DNA from: Welwitschia mirabilis
Taxonomy: Eukaryota; Gnetophyta; Gnetopsida; Welwitschiales
Length of the DNA stretch: 64,000 nt
Direction of reading: 5' to 3'
Assembly (NCBI GenBank): GCA_051453625.1
Contig: JBOZIK010000001.1
Span: 223,433,182-223,497,181 of the forward strand
Below the pieces are notes generated by a model. The model saw nothing but the letters and a program-made list of their open reading frames with translations, ran no database searches and was not told where the DNA came from. Positions 20,359-32,399 of the stretch are shown piece by piece. Made by a program: the position numbers and the translations under genes. Every line of letters begins with the position of its first letter. The first letter of the stretch is position 1.

Positions 20359-22385
20359 TCCTATTCCATCTATAATATAATATTACTTATGTTTACTCAA
20401 TGTTGGGTGTCTAGTTGGTAATCTTTGAGCTAGTTAAAGAAGGAAAAGAGAGGATCATTTTATCATTATCTTAAATAAGAAAATCATGCTCAATATAAAG
20501 TATATGCTAGGCCTCATAAAATTATTCCTATCTTATTATACAATTATAAAAATAAATACTTTCCTAAAGGAAAAATTCATCTTATTATTATGTTTATATC
20601 CTTTCTTAATAAAGATTTAGTAACAACAAAATCCAAAATGAAATCTCTATTATTGGAACCTATATATAGTCAACTAATAAGCACTTAATCCTTTATTTCA
20701 TAAAATAATTGAGAAATTTTCTAATAAAAATAAATAATCTACATAAAACCACACTTCATAACATAATTTTGCATTACAATTAATCATTTGAAATCTTAAA
20801 TTACAAGATAAATTCTTGTTCTAGAAGGTAAAGTTGAATACAAATATTTACTCATGAATTAATACAAATTGTTTGGAACCTCTAAGTCTTTTAGCTACAT
20901 GCATGAATTTAAGCAACAAATATGAAAATATCACTTTATCTGAACTGCAAGAGCTTACTCATCCAACAACCTTCTTTATAGTAGATCCTATACACACAAG
21001 CATGGCATGAGAACTACAACCTTTACAGTTCCGAGTATGATTCATAAGAAGGTTTTAGGTAAATGGGTTTTCAAAGCTTAAGATAAGATCTTCAAGAAAA
21101 TGTGACCAAGACCTCATACAAGATACAAAAAAAATCCAGATACACATATCCAAATCTCAGTAGTCCAAGAATATATAATGTATAGTATGCTCTATTAAAA
21201 GGATGTCAAAAATACTCATTTATTTAGAGGTTCATTCCTATGACTAATAGGAACTATTCAAATGGAATAAATCCTCTAAAGCTACAAAGACATCATGTCA
21301 TGCATAACTAGAAGGGTCACAAAAATCATCTTCATTACTTTGATAGCTTACTCCCATGGCTAATGGTAGCTCTTCAAGTGTCCCAACCCTTGAAGCCACA
21401 TAATTTGGTCACTTAGTGAAGTTTAAAGCATAGAATTGAATTCACAACCTAGATATTATATGCATAAGAAAAGACTTATATGAACAAATAAGATAGTAAA
21501 AAAAGTCCATGCAACATGTAGAAGATGCAATAATTAATGGGAACATACAAGAAATATATGAAATTCCATAAACCATATAAGAAATAAAACAAAAGCCAAG
21601 AACCATACAAATAAATAATGAAAGATCATAACCATACAAGAAATTATATTAAGCCATAAAACCATATAAGAAATTAAAATGAAAGTCAAGACCATGTAAG
21701 AAAATAGACTAAGCCATAAACCATATTAAATTTAGAATGAAACTTAAGATCTCATGAAGATTACAAGGCTTTAAGGCTTTTCCCAGCTCCAAGATGAAGG
21801 TCATCAAGATTCGATAGCAAAAACTCCTCAAAGATATGAAATAAGAAGAGAAAAGGTTCTATTTATAGTAGAGGATGTAGGAAGTGAAGAGACATCATCA
21901 TAAAGAGAGTGGTGAAGGTGGTGGAAGTGGTAAAGATGGTAGAAGTAATGGGGATTTCATTACCTTATCAAGCCATAGGGTAGATAATAAATAATGATTA
22001 TGCCTATCATAAATAATAAACAAGATATTAGCAGCAATAATAAAATATTTCATTAACATGGTAGTAGTTACAATTCAAGATATTTTTTAACTTTTATTAT
22101 AAATAAAGAAGAATATAATAATTCTAGATTTTAATCATCTCCATTAAAATAATTATAAATTCATAAGTCACTGATGTTTTCCAAAATGAGAAATTAAATG
22201 AATAAATCCAAAGCATTAATTATAACTATTACACAAAAAATAATAATCATGGAACTATTAGCTATAAAAGAAAAAATTTAAGAATTAATATAAAATATTA
22301 GCCTTATAAAATGTCATATTCTCTTTTAACTTATTTAACAAAACATTTTGAACTTAAACCTTGATTGTTAAAAATTTAAAATATG
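20359..22385. repeat. unclassified ~2.1 kb dispersed repeat, copy 2
   Basis: Direct-orientation copy of 9060-11,205, including the AACCATACAAGAAAT block (21,541-21,727) and the TATA-like CTATTTATAGTAGAGG (about 21,858), but with a much shorter minisatellite. It joins an interior point of an Athila LTR at about 22,390. Confidence 0.65.
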
Positions 22386-22394
22386 ACATAAATC

Positions 22395-23247
22395 TAATTT
22401 TGTTATGATTCCATGCACTCCTCTGAGTCATTAGGATTTGTCCAAGTCATTAGGGTTTTCTATTTCTAGCAACTTTTATGTAAAAATAAATAAATTCTCT
22501 CTTACCCTTATTTTTGATTATCTTTTACACATAATAATCTTGTGATGGGAGATGAAAGGATAGGAGATCCATCCATAGTCATAAGAAGAAGTTTTCCTTG
22601 ATGTTGGGTTGTGTATCCTCTATTAAGGTGCTGCTACTTTGTAAGTGGATGCTTGATTTGAGATCAATGAAATAGTTGCTTTACTTCCATTATGTACATC
22701 TCCCTTATGATTTATGTTGGTTATAATTCTATGAAAACTTCATAATTGATCTAGATCATGAGGGAAATCTTTATTAACATTGACATATTAGTTTATCATT
22801 TAGATTTCATTTATTATTGTATTTCTATAACTATAATAGTTGCATTCCATTCTATTATATTTGAGGTTTCTTATTACCTACGTTAGTTAGGGTTTAGTGA
22901 TAGTACTTTCTAATTGATTTAGGTTATAAGCATCAACCTTGATGACAGAGATCAATAGTCGAGTAGATCTATTACTTAGAGTATTTTCATTTGCATCTTA
23001 TTTATAAGCATTGCATTTGCATTTATCATGTATTTTTCGGTATTATTCTTGTTTCTTAAACTTAAATAGAAAAAGAATAAAGATACTTTATCAAAATTAA
23101 TTTTTTATATTCTTACCTAATTCCTTTAATGGATTATGACATTTGGGTTAACTCTGTCTAGACTATCATGTGTTTTATACAAGCATTTGTAATTAATAAG
23201 ATTTTCTTAAAAACTTAAAGATTGCAAAAATATGCATCATAACATTT
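22395..23247 (+). repeat. Athila-type LTR, copy a (5'-truncated)
   Basis: Aligns with the right two thirds of LTR copy c (from about 31,333 to 32,175), for example the GGAGATCCATCCATAG, GATCTAGATCATGAGG and TTGCATTCCATT blocks. The first ~400 bases are missing at the junction with the 2.1 kb repeat. It ends at ...ATAACA, directly before a primer-binding site, so it is a 5' LTR. Confidence 0.8.
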
Positions 23248-23270
23248 TGATGCCATTATTGGGGAAGTCT
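23248..23270 (+). promoter_or_regulatory. Athila-type primer-binding site
   Basis: TTTTGATGCCATTATTGGGG right after LTR copy a, a mutated form of the TGGCGCC...GGGGA site typical of Athila elements. Confidence 0.8.
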
Positions 23271-24690
23271 CTAAGGATCCAGACGATTGTCGCTATAACA
23301 GATAAGTACCTTGGATTTTAATTTGAGCTATTTATTTATGGTAGTAATATATTTTTACTCTAGCTGCTATAGTTTTTCTTTCCATACTTTTCAATTTTTG
23401 TAATACAAATAATGCCCCATCATCCTCTTTATCATCTAAACAACTCAGGTAGAGGATGTCCTAAAAACTAGGTTTTTTATTTCTGTTCTCTACAGCTAGG
23501 GTTTTTGGTTTTTAGTAGTGAATAAAAATACTATTGTCTTATCTATCGTTTAGACAATAAAGGCAAATAACTTTTTTTTGTTTATATTTTTCTTCCTATA
23601 AATTTGTTTTCTCTGTTTCTGTTTTGATTTCTGTATAATTGGTTATCTCTCATATTATCTAGATGATGAAGAGGATATTTATGTAGGGATTTTTTTTAAA
23701 GTATGTAGGAACATGGTAAATTCTAGTAAAAAGACAGAATATTAAAAGGATTGGAGATTGATTAAGAAAAACATTAAAAAGGGTTTATTAGACTATGAAT
23801 AAAATTCATGTATGCACAACCTAGCTATGCAAATTCTAAGAATTGAAGAAGAAGATTTTCCTACTTTTGTTATTTCAAAACTATTTTTTTAAAATAAGAT
23901 TGTGAAAATAATAGAATGAAAATAAATTATTTTATATCCTCCTCATGTATGTTAAATTCAACACAAAAGAACGAGTAGCTTTACCTAATACACCAATGAT
24001 GATAGGAATATCTAATTTAAATGTGAAAATTACACTTAGAGATTTTATTGCTAATAGGAAATGTGAAATCCAAAATTCTTTTGAGTTACCTCCTATTGAT
24101 GATGTAGAACTCAGAAATGTACATTTTTCTTGTTCATCATTTATAGCTATTTCTAGTGATAAAAGGATCCTTCAAGAAATATTTGTAGAAAGGAGGAGAA
24201 ACTTGGAAATTTCTAAGAATAGTGATAAAAAAACCTTTTAATAAATATTTATTAAAAGGAGGAGAAATGTGAGAATTTTTAAGGATAATAATAAAAGACC
24301 ACTTGGCAATACCAAATGGTGTTAAAACTAGAATTGGGCCCCTTCCTCTTTTTAACCTCCTTATTTTCTCATCCTTCTTTTTAGGCTTCATGTAAAAATC
24401 ACAATGAGGATTTTCAACATTTTAGTAATTCCACCTCATTAAAGAAACATCATATAATTGTTTTAGTAAATCCCAATCATCTTCCATAACTTATTATGAA
24501 TAATATCCATCTTCCATATGAAAGAAATGATGAAAGAAATGAAGAAGATGCAAGAAAATTTAAAAAAATAAAAACAAGAACCTAGAAAATCTAATTGGTA
24601 TCCTTCAACAAACAAGGTTACAAAATCAACTATCTTAATGTTCTTTTACAACATAATATTCTCAAACCCATAGATCTACATCTCACCTTA
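23271..24690 (+). pseudogene. decayed leader/gag region of the Athila element, unassigned
   Basis: Lies where leader and gag are expected. It includes a 98-codon open frame at 23,945-24,241, (MYVKFNTKERVALPNTP start), which I cannot assign to a domain. Its 3' part repeats a short module: RILQEIFVERRRNLEISKN is echoed just downstream by a related LLKGGEM/IFKDNN stretch at about 24,245-24,300. The overlapping minus frame 24,137-24,391 is a shadow of this repeat. No zinc knuckle seen. Confidence 0.35.
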
Positions 24691-24699
24691 AGAAGAATG

Positions 24700-25185
24700 A
24701 GAAGGACTTAGGAATAAGTAGTAATAATTCTTATTTTAAAATAGAAAATGAAATTATGGATCAAATTACAATATTCCACTTATTAGGAGATGGACAAAAG
24801 GAGGACAATGATAATTCAACTTAATTATTTAATAATAAGAATGAGGATGATTATTCATTATATAACGACATTAAGATACCAGACTATATCCCTAACATCT
24901 ACTTACTATTAGAAAATATAGATAAACTAGAGGAATTATTTCATAAAGATTCTAAAAATTTTTCACCTCATGATGAAGATAATAATCACATTTTTATTTA
25001 TGACCTTTTTGATGAATCTAATAATTTGGATAATAATAACATGCAACAATGTAATGAAGAAAAGGAGAATAAAAAAGGAAATGATGAGAACATTTCTCTT
25101 TATGATTTTTTTGATGAATCTAATAACTTAGAGAATGACAACAATATTCAAATAATGAGTATAATAAAAAAGAAGAAGATATAGT
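24700..25185 (+). pseudogene. acidic Asn/Asp-rich internal ORF remnant of the Athila element
   Basis: One frame stays open for about 150 codons apart from a TAA near 24,820. It is rich in N, D, E and hydrophobic pairs and contains a repeated motif: IYDLFDESNNLDNNN (about 25,000-25,045) and LYDFFDESNNLENDN (about 25,100-25,145), 96-100 bp apart. It resembles a disordered acidic region. I do not recognise its family. It probably belongs to gag or an extra ORF of the element begun by LTR copy a. Confidence 0.4.
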
Positions 25186-25293
25186 TAAAGATAATGATGA
25201 ATAGAATGAAGAGAGCATTTAACAAAGTAGTAATAAAGACAACATGAGAAAGAGAGAAATAATAAAGAATGCATAGAAATTTAATCAAACTTA

Positions 25294-25680
25294 ATGGAGA
25301 ATAGACTTATACCTTTTAATGCAATAACCCAACCTAAAGAGTCTATCCATGTTTCTTCATTTCTTTCACTTGTATTCCATGTGAAACTACAAATAATATC
25401 CTCTCTTACTCCTACTTCCACATTATTTTGTGATCTTAATAATGGTAACATTTCTCCATCTCTTTTAATTAAACATTCATGTAATTCTCAAAATCACATC
25501 CCTTTCCTTAATTTTAATGAAATACATAATTTTAAAGAGTTTATTTCTAAAATATCTTAATCTTTTTCTATTAAAACCCCATGTGATACTCAAAGTAACA
25601 TTCTTCCCTCTTATACCTTATCCACTTTACCTTGCTACTTTAATATTACTCTTTTTAAAAGTATGACTTGGGATCACTTG
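25294..25680 (+). pseudogene. possible extra ORF fragment of the Athila element
   Basis: An 88-codon open frame (25,294-25,560), continuing after one stop to about 25,680 in the same frame. Rich in S, N, I and P with LFCDLNNGNISP and NSQNHIPFLNF segments; no domain recognised. It could be a remnant of the variable extra ORF some Athila elements carry, but nothing specific supports that. Confidence 0.25.
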
Positions 25681-25689
25681 AAATTATAA

Positions 25690-26365
25690 ATTGACATAAA
25701 TCTTATCTTCTTGATAGAAATATATAATTAGAATTAAACCTTAGGGACCCTTTTAATATGTTAAACCTACCTTAATCAATCATCCTAAGAAGTTTTCTTA
25801 AAATTATTAGAGCCTTAATAGTACCATTAATGTCTTTTATTTTTAATCATTAAATGAAATCTATGTTTTAAATTCTTTATATTGCAAGTTTGATAAGTGA
25901 TTGTTTTTCAATGAAATATATGAATTTTTTATCTCTTATATTGCTAATAAATTTTATGGAGTCAATGTGTTATTTGGTTATGTTAATTAAAAAAACCCTT
26001 ACATGCTTGATGAAAATTCATATTTTGAGTTGAATGTTAGAAAGCTTCTTAATCTCACTCAACATTCTAAAAAGTCTTCAAAAACTTCTTGGATCTTTCT
26101 TTGAGTAGTAGCTTGAATGAATTATGTAATGATAATCATGATTTATAAAGATTTAATAAAATCTTATTTTTTAATGAAATCCACTACTTCTACATCTCTT
26201 ATTTAGATTTTAAAATTTCTGCTATCAAGGCTTTATTCTTTTATTTATTTACATCCAATTGATTTTACTCAAAAATGATTGTATACCTTTTATGTTTTAT
26301 CAATTGGTTTCTATTTAATTTAATCCTTATTTTTCTAGAAAAGTACAAGACATAGGACCATAGCT
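25690..26365. other. AT-rich DNA without recognised features
   Basis: No domain, terminal repeat or polypurine tract found up to the start of LTR copy b. Confidence 0.5.
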
Positions 26366-27496
26366 ATTAGCTACCAAATTGTATGTATTTGATAGGGTTT
26401 TTTGACTAGTTTTGCATGACATTAAATAGGTTTATGTTGATTTTTGATGATACTAGAGAGCTAAGGTAAATATCAAAAAAATATGCAATCTTCATTACAT
26501 TTGATAGCATTTCAATCAAATTACAATACTTCCTATATGAAGTAGCAATCATGTAATCAAAGAGGCTAATCTAACACAATAAATACCATCATCCACCTTA
26601 TCATTTAAATAATTATATGGATAATAGAAAGATCATATATTAACTAGGATGATTACTAGACTAATCTGGTAGTTGATGTGGATCCTTTATGATATGGCAT
26701 CATCTCATGTAATGTTTGGATAACCAGAAACATAATACCTAAATATAACACTTTACTAAATATCATCAAATTTTTGCAATATGTCTTGATTCTTCTTATG
26801 TGGCTATTAGGGTTTTACCATGTCTATTAGTATTTGTTGTATTTAGAGTTTGTGTTTGTAATAAATACCTCCTTTATCCTTGACTTTGATTTTATCTTCT
26901 TTGGCATAAAAAATTCTCATGATAGGAGATCGAAGGGTAGGAGATCCATCTCTTGTTGTAACATGGATGTTGGTTTGAATTAATCAAAACTCTATTTGTC
27001 TTTTTATTTCATTTGTTATGTGCATATCCCTTATGATTTATGTTGCTTATGATTCCATGATAGCTTCATCTGTGATATAGATCATGAGGGCAATCTTTAT
27101 TAAGTTTGACATTATTAGTTTACGTGCATTACATTTCATTTCTTAGATTAACTTTACATAATTTTCATATTGTGTTCAATGCAACTGATAGCTTAGGTTG
27201 GTCTTAGTCTGGTGATGGCTTTCTTTGATTGGTCTAGGTTATATAGGAATGATCTTCATGACAAGTTGATTTGGTAATTGAATAGGTGTTGCATTTAGAA
27301 TAGAAATTGCATCCCATTTGCATAGTGTACTTATTTGCATTGTTACTTTGCATTATTATTATTCTACTTAGATATTGCATAAGTATTTTGTTTTGAAATC
27401 AATTCTCTTTCTTCTTGCCTGTGCCTTCAATGAAATTACAACGTTTGGGTTACTTTTATTTATATTAGTATGTTATGTTATGCAACATATATACAT
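26366..27496 (+). repeat. Athila-type LTR, copy b (3' end in the gap)
   Basis: Aligns with LTR copy c from its start (CCAAATTGTATGTATTTGAT versus CCAAATTATATGTATTTGAT) to near its end; the last ~75 bases and the primer site would fall in the 426-N gap. The TG terminus has decayed. No purine tract precedes it, so it is more likely the 5' LTR of the element ending at copy c than the 3' LTR of the one begun by copy a. Confidence 0.75.
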
Positions 27497-27922
27497 NNNN
27501 NNNNNNNNNNNNNNNNNNNNNNNNNNNNNNNNNNNNNNNNNNNNNNNNNNNNNNNNNNNNNNNNNNNNNNNNNNNNNNNNNNNNNNNNNNNNNNNNNNNN
27601 NNNNNNNNNNNNNNNNNNNNNNNNNNNNNNNNNNNNNNNNNNNNNNNNNNNNNNNNNNNNNNNNNNNNNNNNNNNNNNNNNNNNNNNNNNNNNNNNNNNN
27701 NNNNNNNNNNNNNNNNNNNNNNNNNNNNNNNNNNNNNNNNNNNNNNNNNNNNNNNNNNNNNNNNNNNNNNNNNNNNNNNNNNNNNNNNNNNNNNNNNNNN
27801 NNNNNNNNNNNNNNNNNNNNNNNNNNNNNNNNNNNNNNNNNNNNNNNNNNNNNNNNNNNNNNNNNNNNNNNNNNNNNNNNNNNNNNNNNNNNNNNNNNNN
27901 NNNNNNNNNNNNNNNNNNNNNN
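27497..27922. other. assembly gap (426 N)
   Basis: Unknown sequence that should hold the end of LTR copy b, its PBS and possibly much of pol. Frames drawn through it are artefacts. Confidence 0.99.
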
Positions 27923-28115
27923 AAACTATTATGGCTAGTACTTATGTTTCCTTTTCTTAAGAAGATCTTCAAAGAATTCTATATCTAAAAAGTATATAAG
28001 GGTCCATAGAACACATTAGAAGGAAGAAAGATTTAAAGCTTAATTTACATTTGTTGGGGTGTACTACAGTTGATGGGAAGATATTCATTGATAAAGATTC
28101 AAAGCCTAAATTTTA

Positions 28116-28126
28116 TATACATATAC

Positions 28127-28167
<41 letters not shown>
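28116..28167. repeat. (TA)n microsatellite
   Basis: ATACAT repeats passing into a pure TA run. Lies in the plus frame 28,051-28,239, which is not otherwise supported. Confidence 0.95.
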
Positions 28168-28169
<2 letters not shown>

Positions 28170-28370
28170 TGATTTTCAAGATCTATTTGAAGACATGACA
28201 TTTGCAGAAATATGCACTACAACAATAGCCTTTAAATAAAGTTAATATTTCTTTTTCTTTTAAATAAAATGTTGGATCCAGATAAAACTTATTTTCTTGA
28301 TACTTTAAGCTTACTTTGGTATTTAATTCTAATGTTCTATTAATACGTTTTTATGTTTATGTGCCATCAT

Positions 28371-28510
28371 TTACATAGTAAGTTAACCTCTAGATGGTTA
28401 GGTCTTTATGTTTTAGAAAAAGCACATTCTAATGTCTTAGTTGAGATTTTCAATTTGAACACTAGGGAATTCAAAAAATTAATAGATAAAGGTTAAAAAC
28501 CCATGAGTCA
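28371..28510 (+). pseudogene. Athila-type integrase C-terminal remnant
   Basis: One frame reads KLTSRWLGLYVLEKA, then VLVEIFNLNT, a REFKKL-like stretch and a final KP. This matches the end of gypsy integrases of the Athila/Tat group (the SRW.GP, VE..N and LKPY landmarks). Little other pol is seen between LTR copies b and c; most is missing or lies in the gap. Confidence 0.6.
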
Positions 28511-28882
28511 CTTATTGATCAAATATTAAACATGATAGAATCACTTGTTTTAGAAGTACTCCTTCCATTATCTGAATTCTTCCTTAGCCGATTTCTTTAG
28601 TGGACATCATGATATTACTTGAACATCTTTAACTTAACTTATGTATTACTTTATAAAGTTACCATAACTAGTAATCTTTTATGTAGGAATTCCAAAGTGA
28701 TAATATTGGATTCATCCAATCTTAAGACGTTCATACATCTATGAACTTCATTTTAAAGGAAGATATCTTCGTACTTTTATTTTCTCTTAATTATGTGAGT
28801 CTTTAGTTATTTGGGTGTGTTATTCCTTTTTTATCATCTCATTGCTTCACTATTATCCTTAAGAGTACTTAGTCATATGAGG

Positions 28883-28885
<3 letters not shown>

Positions 28886-28952
<67 letters not shown>
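28886..28952. repeat. (CA)n microsatellite
   Basis: About 33 CA units with one interruption near 28,941. Confidence 0.98.
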
Positions 28953-30913
28953 TTATAAAAAAAAAAAGATAAACCTTTAGTAGTGTAAGCTAAAAAAGAT
29001 TACTACCATGATCTAAAAAATATTACTACCATGATCTTTTGTACCTAATCTAAAAACGTGATTACCATGACATCCTATCACACTAGGGTAAATTTTCCCG
29101 AGAGGGACCTTTAATAGTATTGTTAGTTATGGGAACTCCATTCGAGGTTAGCTAACCATGCTTCATAAGTTCTTACTCCTCTAATAGTGGTTGGACTCCC
29201 CTCATAATGGAATAATGATAATCACTTTAAGGCTATGTGATAAGTTGTATTTCTAATGTTATTAGAGGCATTGCTTATTTCTTAGACTCATTAAGCATAC
29301 ATTATTCCCACAAGATCATTTCACTTTTTTGGATTCTAGTGTGGTTTTGGGATGTAAGAAAGCAAATTTATTTCTAAGTAGCTTTTGATATTATCATTTA
29401 TTAATTGAAAACATTAGTTTACTTGGTGTTGTCAGAATCACTACCTATTCAAGTGGTATTTTATGGAGTTTTCACATCATGTAATACATCATTAATTAAG
29501 TAATTTTATGATTTCTACCAAGGGACTTTTCTAGGTTATAATTTAGAATAGGTATACAATATTCTTCATGTTTCTAATTGTTAATTTTCTTCATGTTTTC
29601 CTTAGTCATTTTCCTTATTATTTAAAAGTTATTTCTGTAGTTTTTTATTACATTATATAGGGCTTAATCATTTAGAATTTTTCTTATTGTTTTTATTTTT
29701 ACTCATGTCTTTTATCTCTACGAGTTGACCTTCTTTTGGTCTTTCAATAGATGACATTTATTTGATTCATGATAATAATTTTTTCCATTTAGTTTTTTTC
29801 CATCTTTTCAAGTTTTGACATTCACTTACTATTATTAAATGATTTTGAGTTGAGACACATTAGGACTTTTTCTTAACATTACTTCTTCCTATTTGGTGAA
29901 TTATTACTATCCTATCCTGATACTTCTTTTTCTACTTGAATTCCTTCTTATTTCCATGCTTTATTAGTGATGAATTCTTAGTTTTTATCTAGCTCTTCTA
30001 CTCTATGATGATTTTCTATGGTCTCACTATTGCTGTCATTGATTATTTCTATCATCCATCTTGTTGTACAGATAACATGGATTATACTTAAAATGTATGT
30101 TTATCTTTTTCTTCATATATTAATGTAATGTGAGACATATTGATTTACATGTAAAGGGCAAGACATACTTTTGAGGAAAAAATTTAATTATAAGTTTATT
30201 TTTAAGCTTTCATGATACATATATGAGATGTGCTGGTATAGTTATGATTTCATATTATTTGTGTGATATGCATTATGGGTATTGTTTAGTAGAACACACA
30301 CTAGACAATAAGCTCTCAGCAAGTACTTTTTAGATGAAGAAGAGTATTCTTCTTCTTCAATTTTACCTATAAGCTCCCATGCAGACTTTAATATAGCATC
30401 ATGATGGAAGTAATGTTATGATTATTTTTGATGTATTTAATCCTCATGGATTATACTTAAAAATCATTAATTAATTTACACATAGTAATTTTGAGTTATT
30501 ATTAATCTTGATCAAATATGCACATCACTTATCTAAGTTATTGTGGTTAAATATTTTGATAATTTTTTGATATGACATTTGATTTTTATTTTTTTAATAT
30601 TCTAAACATCTTAAGTGAGGAGCTAATGAAGATTACAATACTCTTGTTTTTTAATGATCATGATCATAGGAATTTGATTTTTTAGTCTAATTTTTAAAGC
30701 CTATTATCATCATCATCATCCAGATGACATATAGGATGATGTTACGGTCACATATTCTACAAAGTAATACATCTAGTTTATCATATTTTAATATTTAATT
30801 CTACATGATTAGATTTTTTAACTTAAATTACATTTCCTAGGTAACATTTATCTTAATTAATTTGGCTCATAATTTATAGTTATTTACTTACTTTATTAGG
30901 TATTAACAAGGAT
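28953..30913 (+). other. 3' region of the Athila element, non-coding or unrecognised
   Basis: About 2 kb between the integrase tail and the PPT. Athila elements often have a long 3' region here, sometimes with an extra ORF. I see no sustained frame and no recognisable domain. Confidence 0.4.
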
Positions 30914-30930
30914 AAGTGGGGGGGATGGAT
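30914..30930 (+). promoter_or_regulatory. polypurine tract
   Basis: AAGTGGGGGGGATGGAT directly before the TG of LTR copy c. Confidence 0.85.
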
Positions 30931-32175
30931 TGTAATGCCAAATTATATGTATTTGATGGGGTATTTTGAGTAATTTTATAGGACATTTAAAGAGCTTTAG
31001 GTGGAGTTTCGATGATTACAAAGAGTCAATGGGATTATCATAGAAACATGCAATTCTCAGCATATTTTGATGCATTTAGAGAAAATTCCAATACTTATCA
31101 TTATTTAAAAAAAATCTAATGATCTAGGAGACCAAATTTACTTAATTAGAGAATGAAAAAGGGTGATGTCGCCTTGATTATTTGAATTACTATACTAGAT
31201 GATAGCTTAAGAATGCTGACTTGAACTGGAGCTAGAAGCTGATGTCATCTTTACTAATATGGCATCGTGCCCATCATTTTCTGGATAATAGTTAGGATGA
31301 TAACTATTTCTAAGTAATAACAAATATAGTTTTGTAATGATGTCATAACTCCTCTGAATTATTAGGATTTTTGTTCAAGCCGTTAGGATTTTCTATTTCC
31401 ATAAACTTCTATGTAAAAACAAATAAATACTTCATTACCCTTATTTCTGACTATCTTTTATACTTGACAATCTTGTGATAGGAGAACAAAGAGTAGGAGA
31501 TCCATCCATAGCTACATAGAAAAGGATTCCTTAGTGTTAATCTGTGAATCCTCCATTGAGGTGCTGTTGCTTTCTAAGTGGATGCTTGATTTTAGATTAA
31601 TGAAATAGTTGCTTTACTTCCATTATGTGCATCTTCCTTATAGTTTATGTTGGTTATGATTTCATGACATCTTCATAATTGATCTAGATCATGAGGTAAA
31701 CCTTTGTTAAGATTGATATTATTAGTTTAGTATATATATTTTATTTCTTATTATACTTTCATAGCTATAATAGTTGCATTCCATTATATTTTGATCAATG
31801 TACCTTATCGTCTACATTGGTTAGGATTTAGTGATAGTATTTCCTAATTGATTATAGTTATAAGGGATGATCTTAGTAACAAATATTAATAGTTGAGTAG
31901 ATTTATTACTAGACTATTTTGATTTACATCTCATTTATAAGCACTGCATTTGCATTCATCTTGCATTTTTATGCATTATTCTTGTTTCTCAAACTTAAAC
32001 AGAAAAAGACCAAAAATACTTTATCAAAATTACTTCTCTAAATTCATGCCTAGTGCCTTTGATGGATTACAACATTTACGTTGACTCCTATCTATACTAG
32101 CATGTGTTTTGTGTAAGCATTTATGATTGACAATATTTGCTTAAGGACTTAAAGGTAGCATAAATACATACTACA
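30931..32175 (+). repeat. Athila-type LTR, copy c (complete, 3' LTR)
   Basis: About 1245 bp from TGTAATGCCAAATTATATG to TACTACA. It is the reference copy for a, b and d. An A/T-rich ACAAATAAATACTTC segment near 31,418-31,432 is the likely promoter/R region, conserved in all copies. Confidence 0.85.
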
Positions 32176-32399
32176 AAATGTTACTTACCTTAATTAGGTA
32201 CATGAATCATAAATATGCTATCTTTTTATCATTCATACATTAATATCACTTATTAGTTAAACTTAAATAACTTGTCATTGATTAATCATATCTAATTCAA
32301 TGTGATCCATCTTATCCAATTTAATGTGATTAATCTCATCTAATTTGATGTAATCATATTACCTCAAAAGTAAAATGGTGTATATGACTGATCATAGTT

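Noticed and set aside
27375-27988. Several overlapping frames on both strands
   Set aside because: They cross the 426-N gap and have only a few real codons at each end, inside an LTR.
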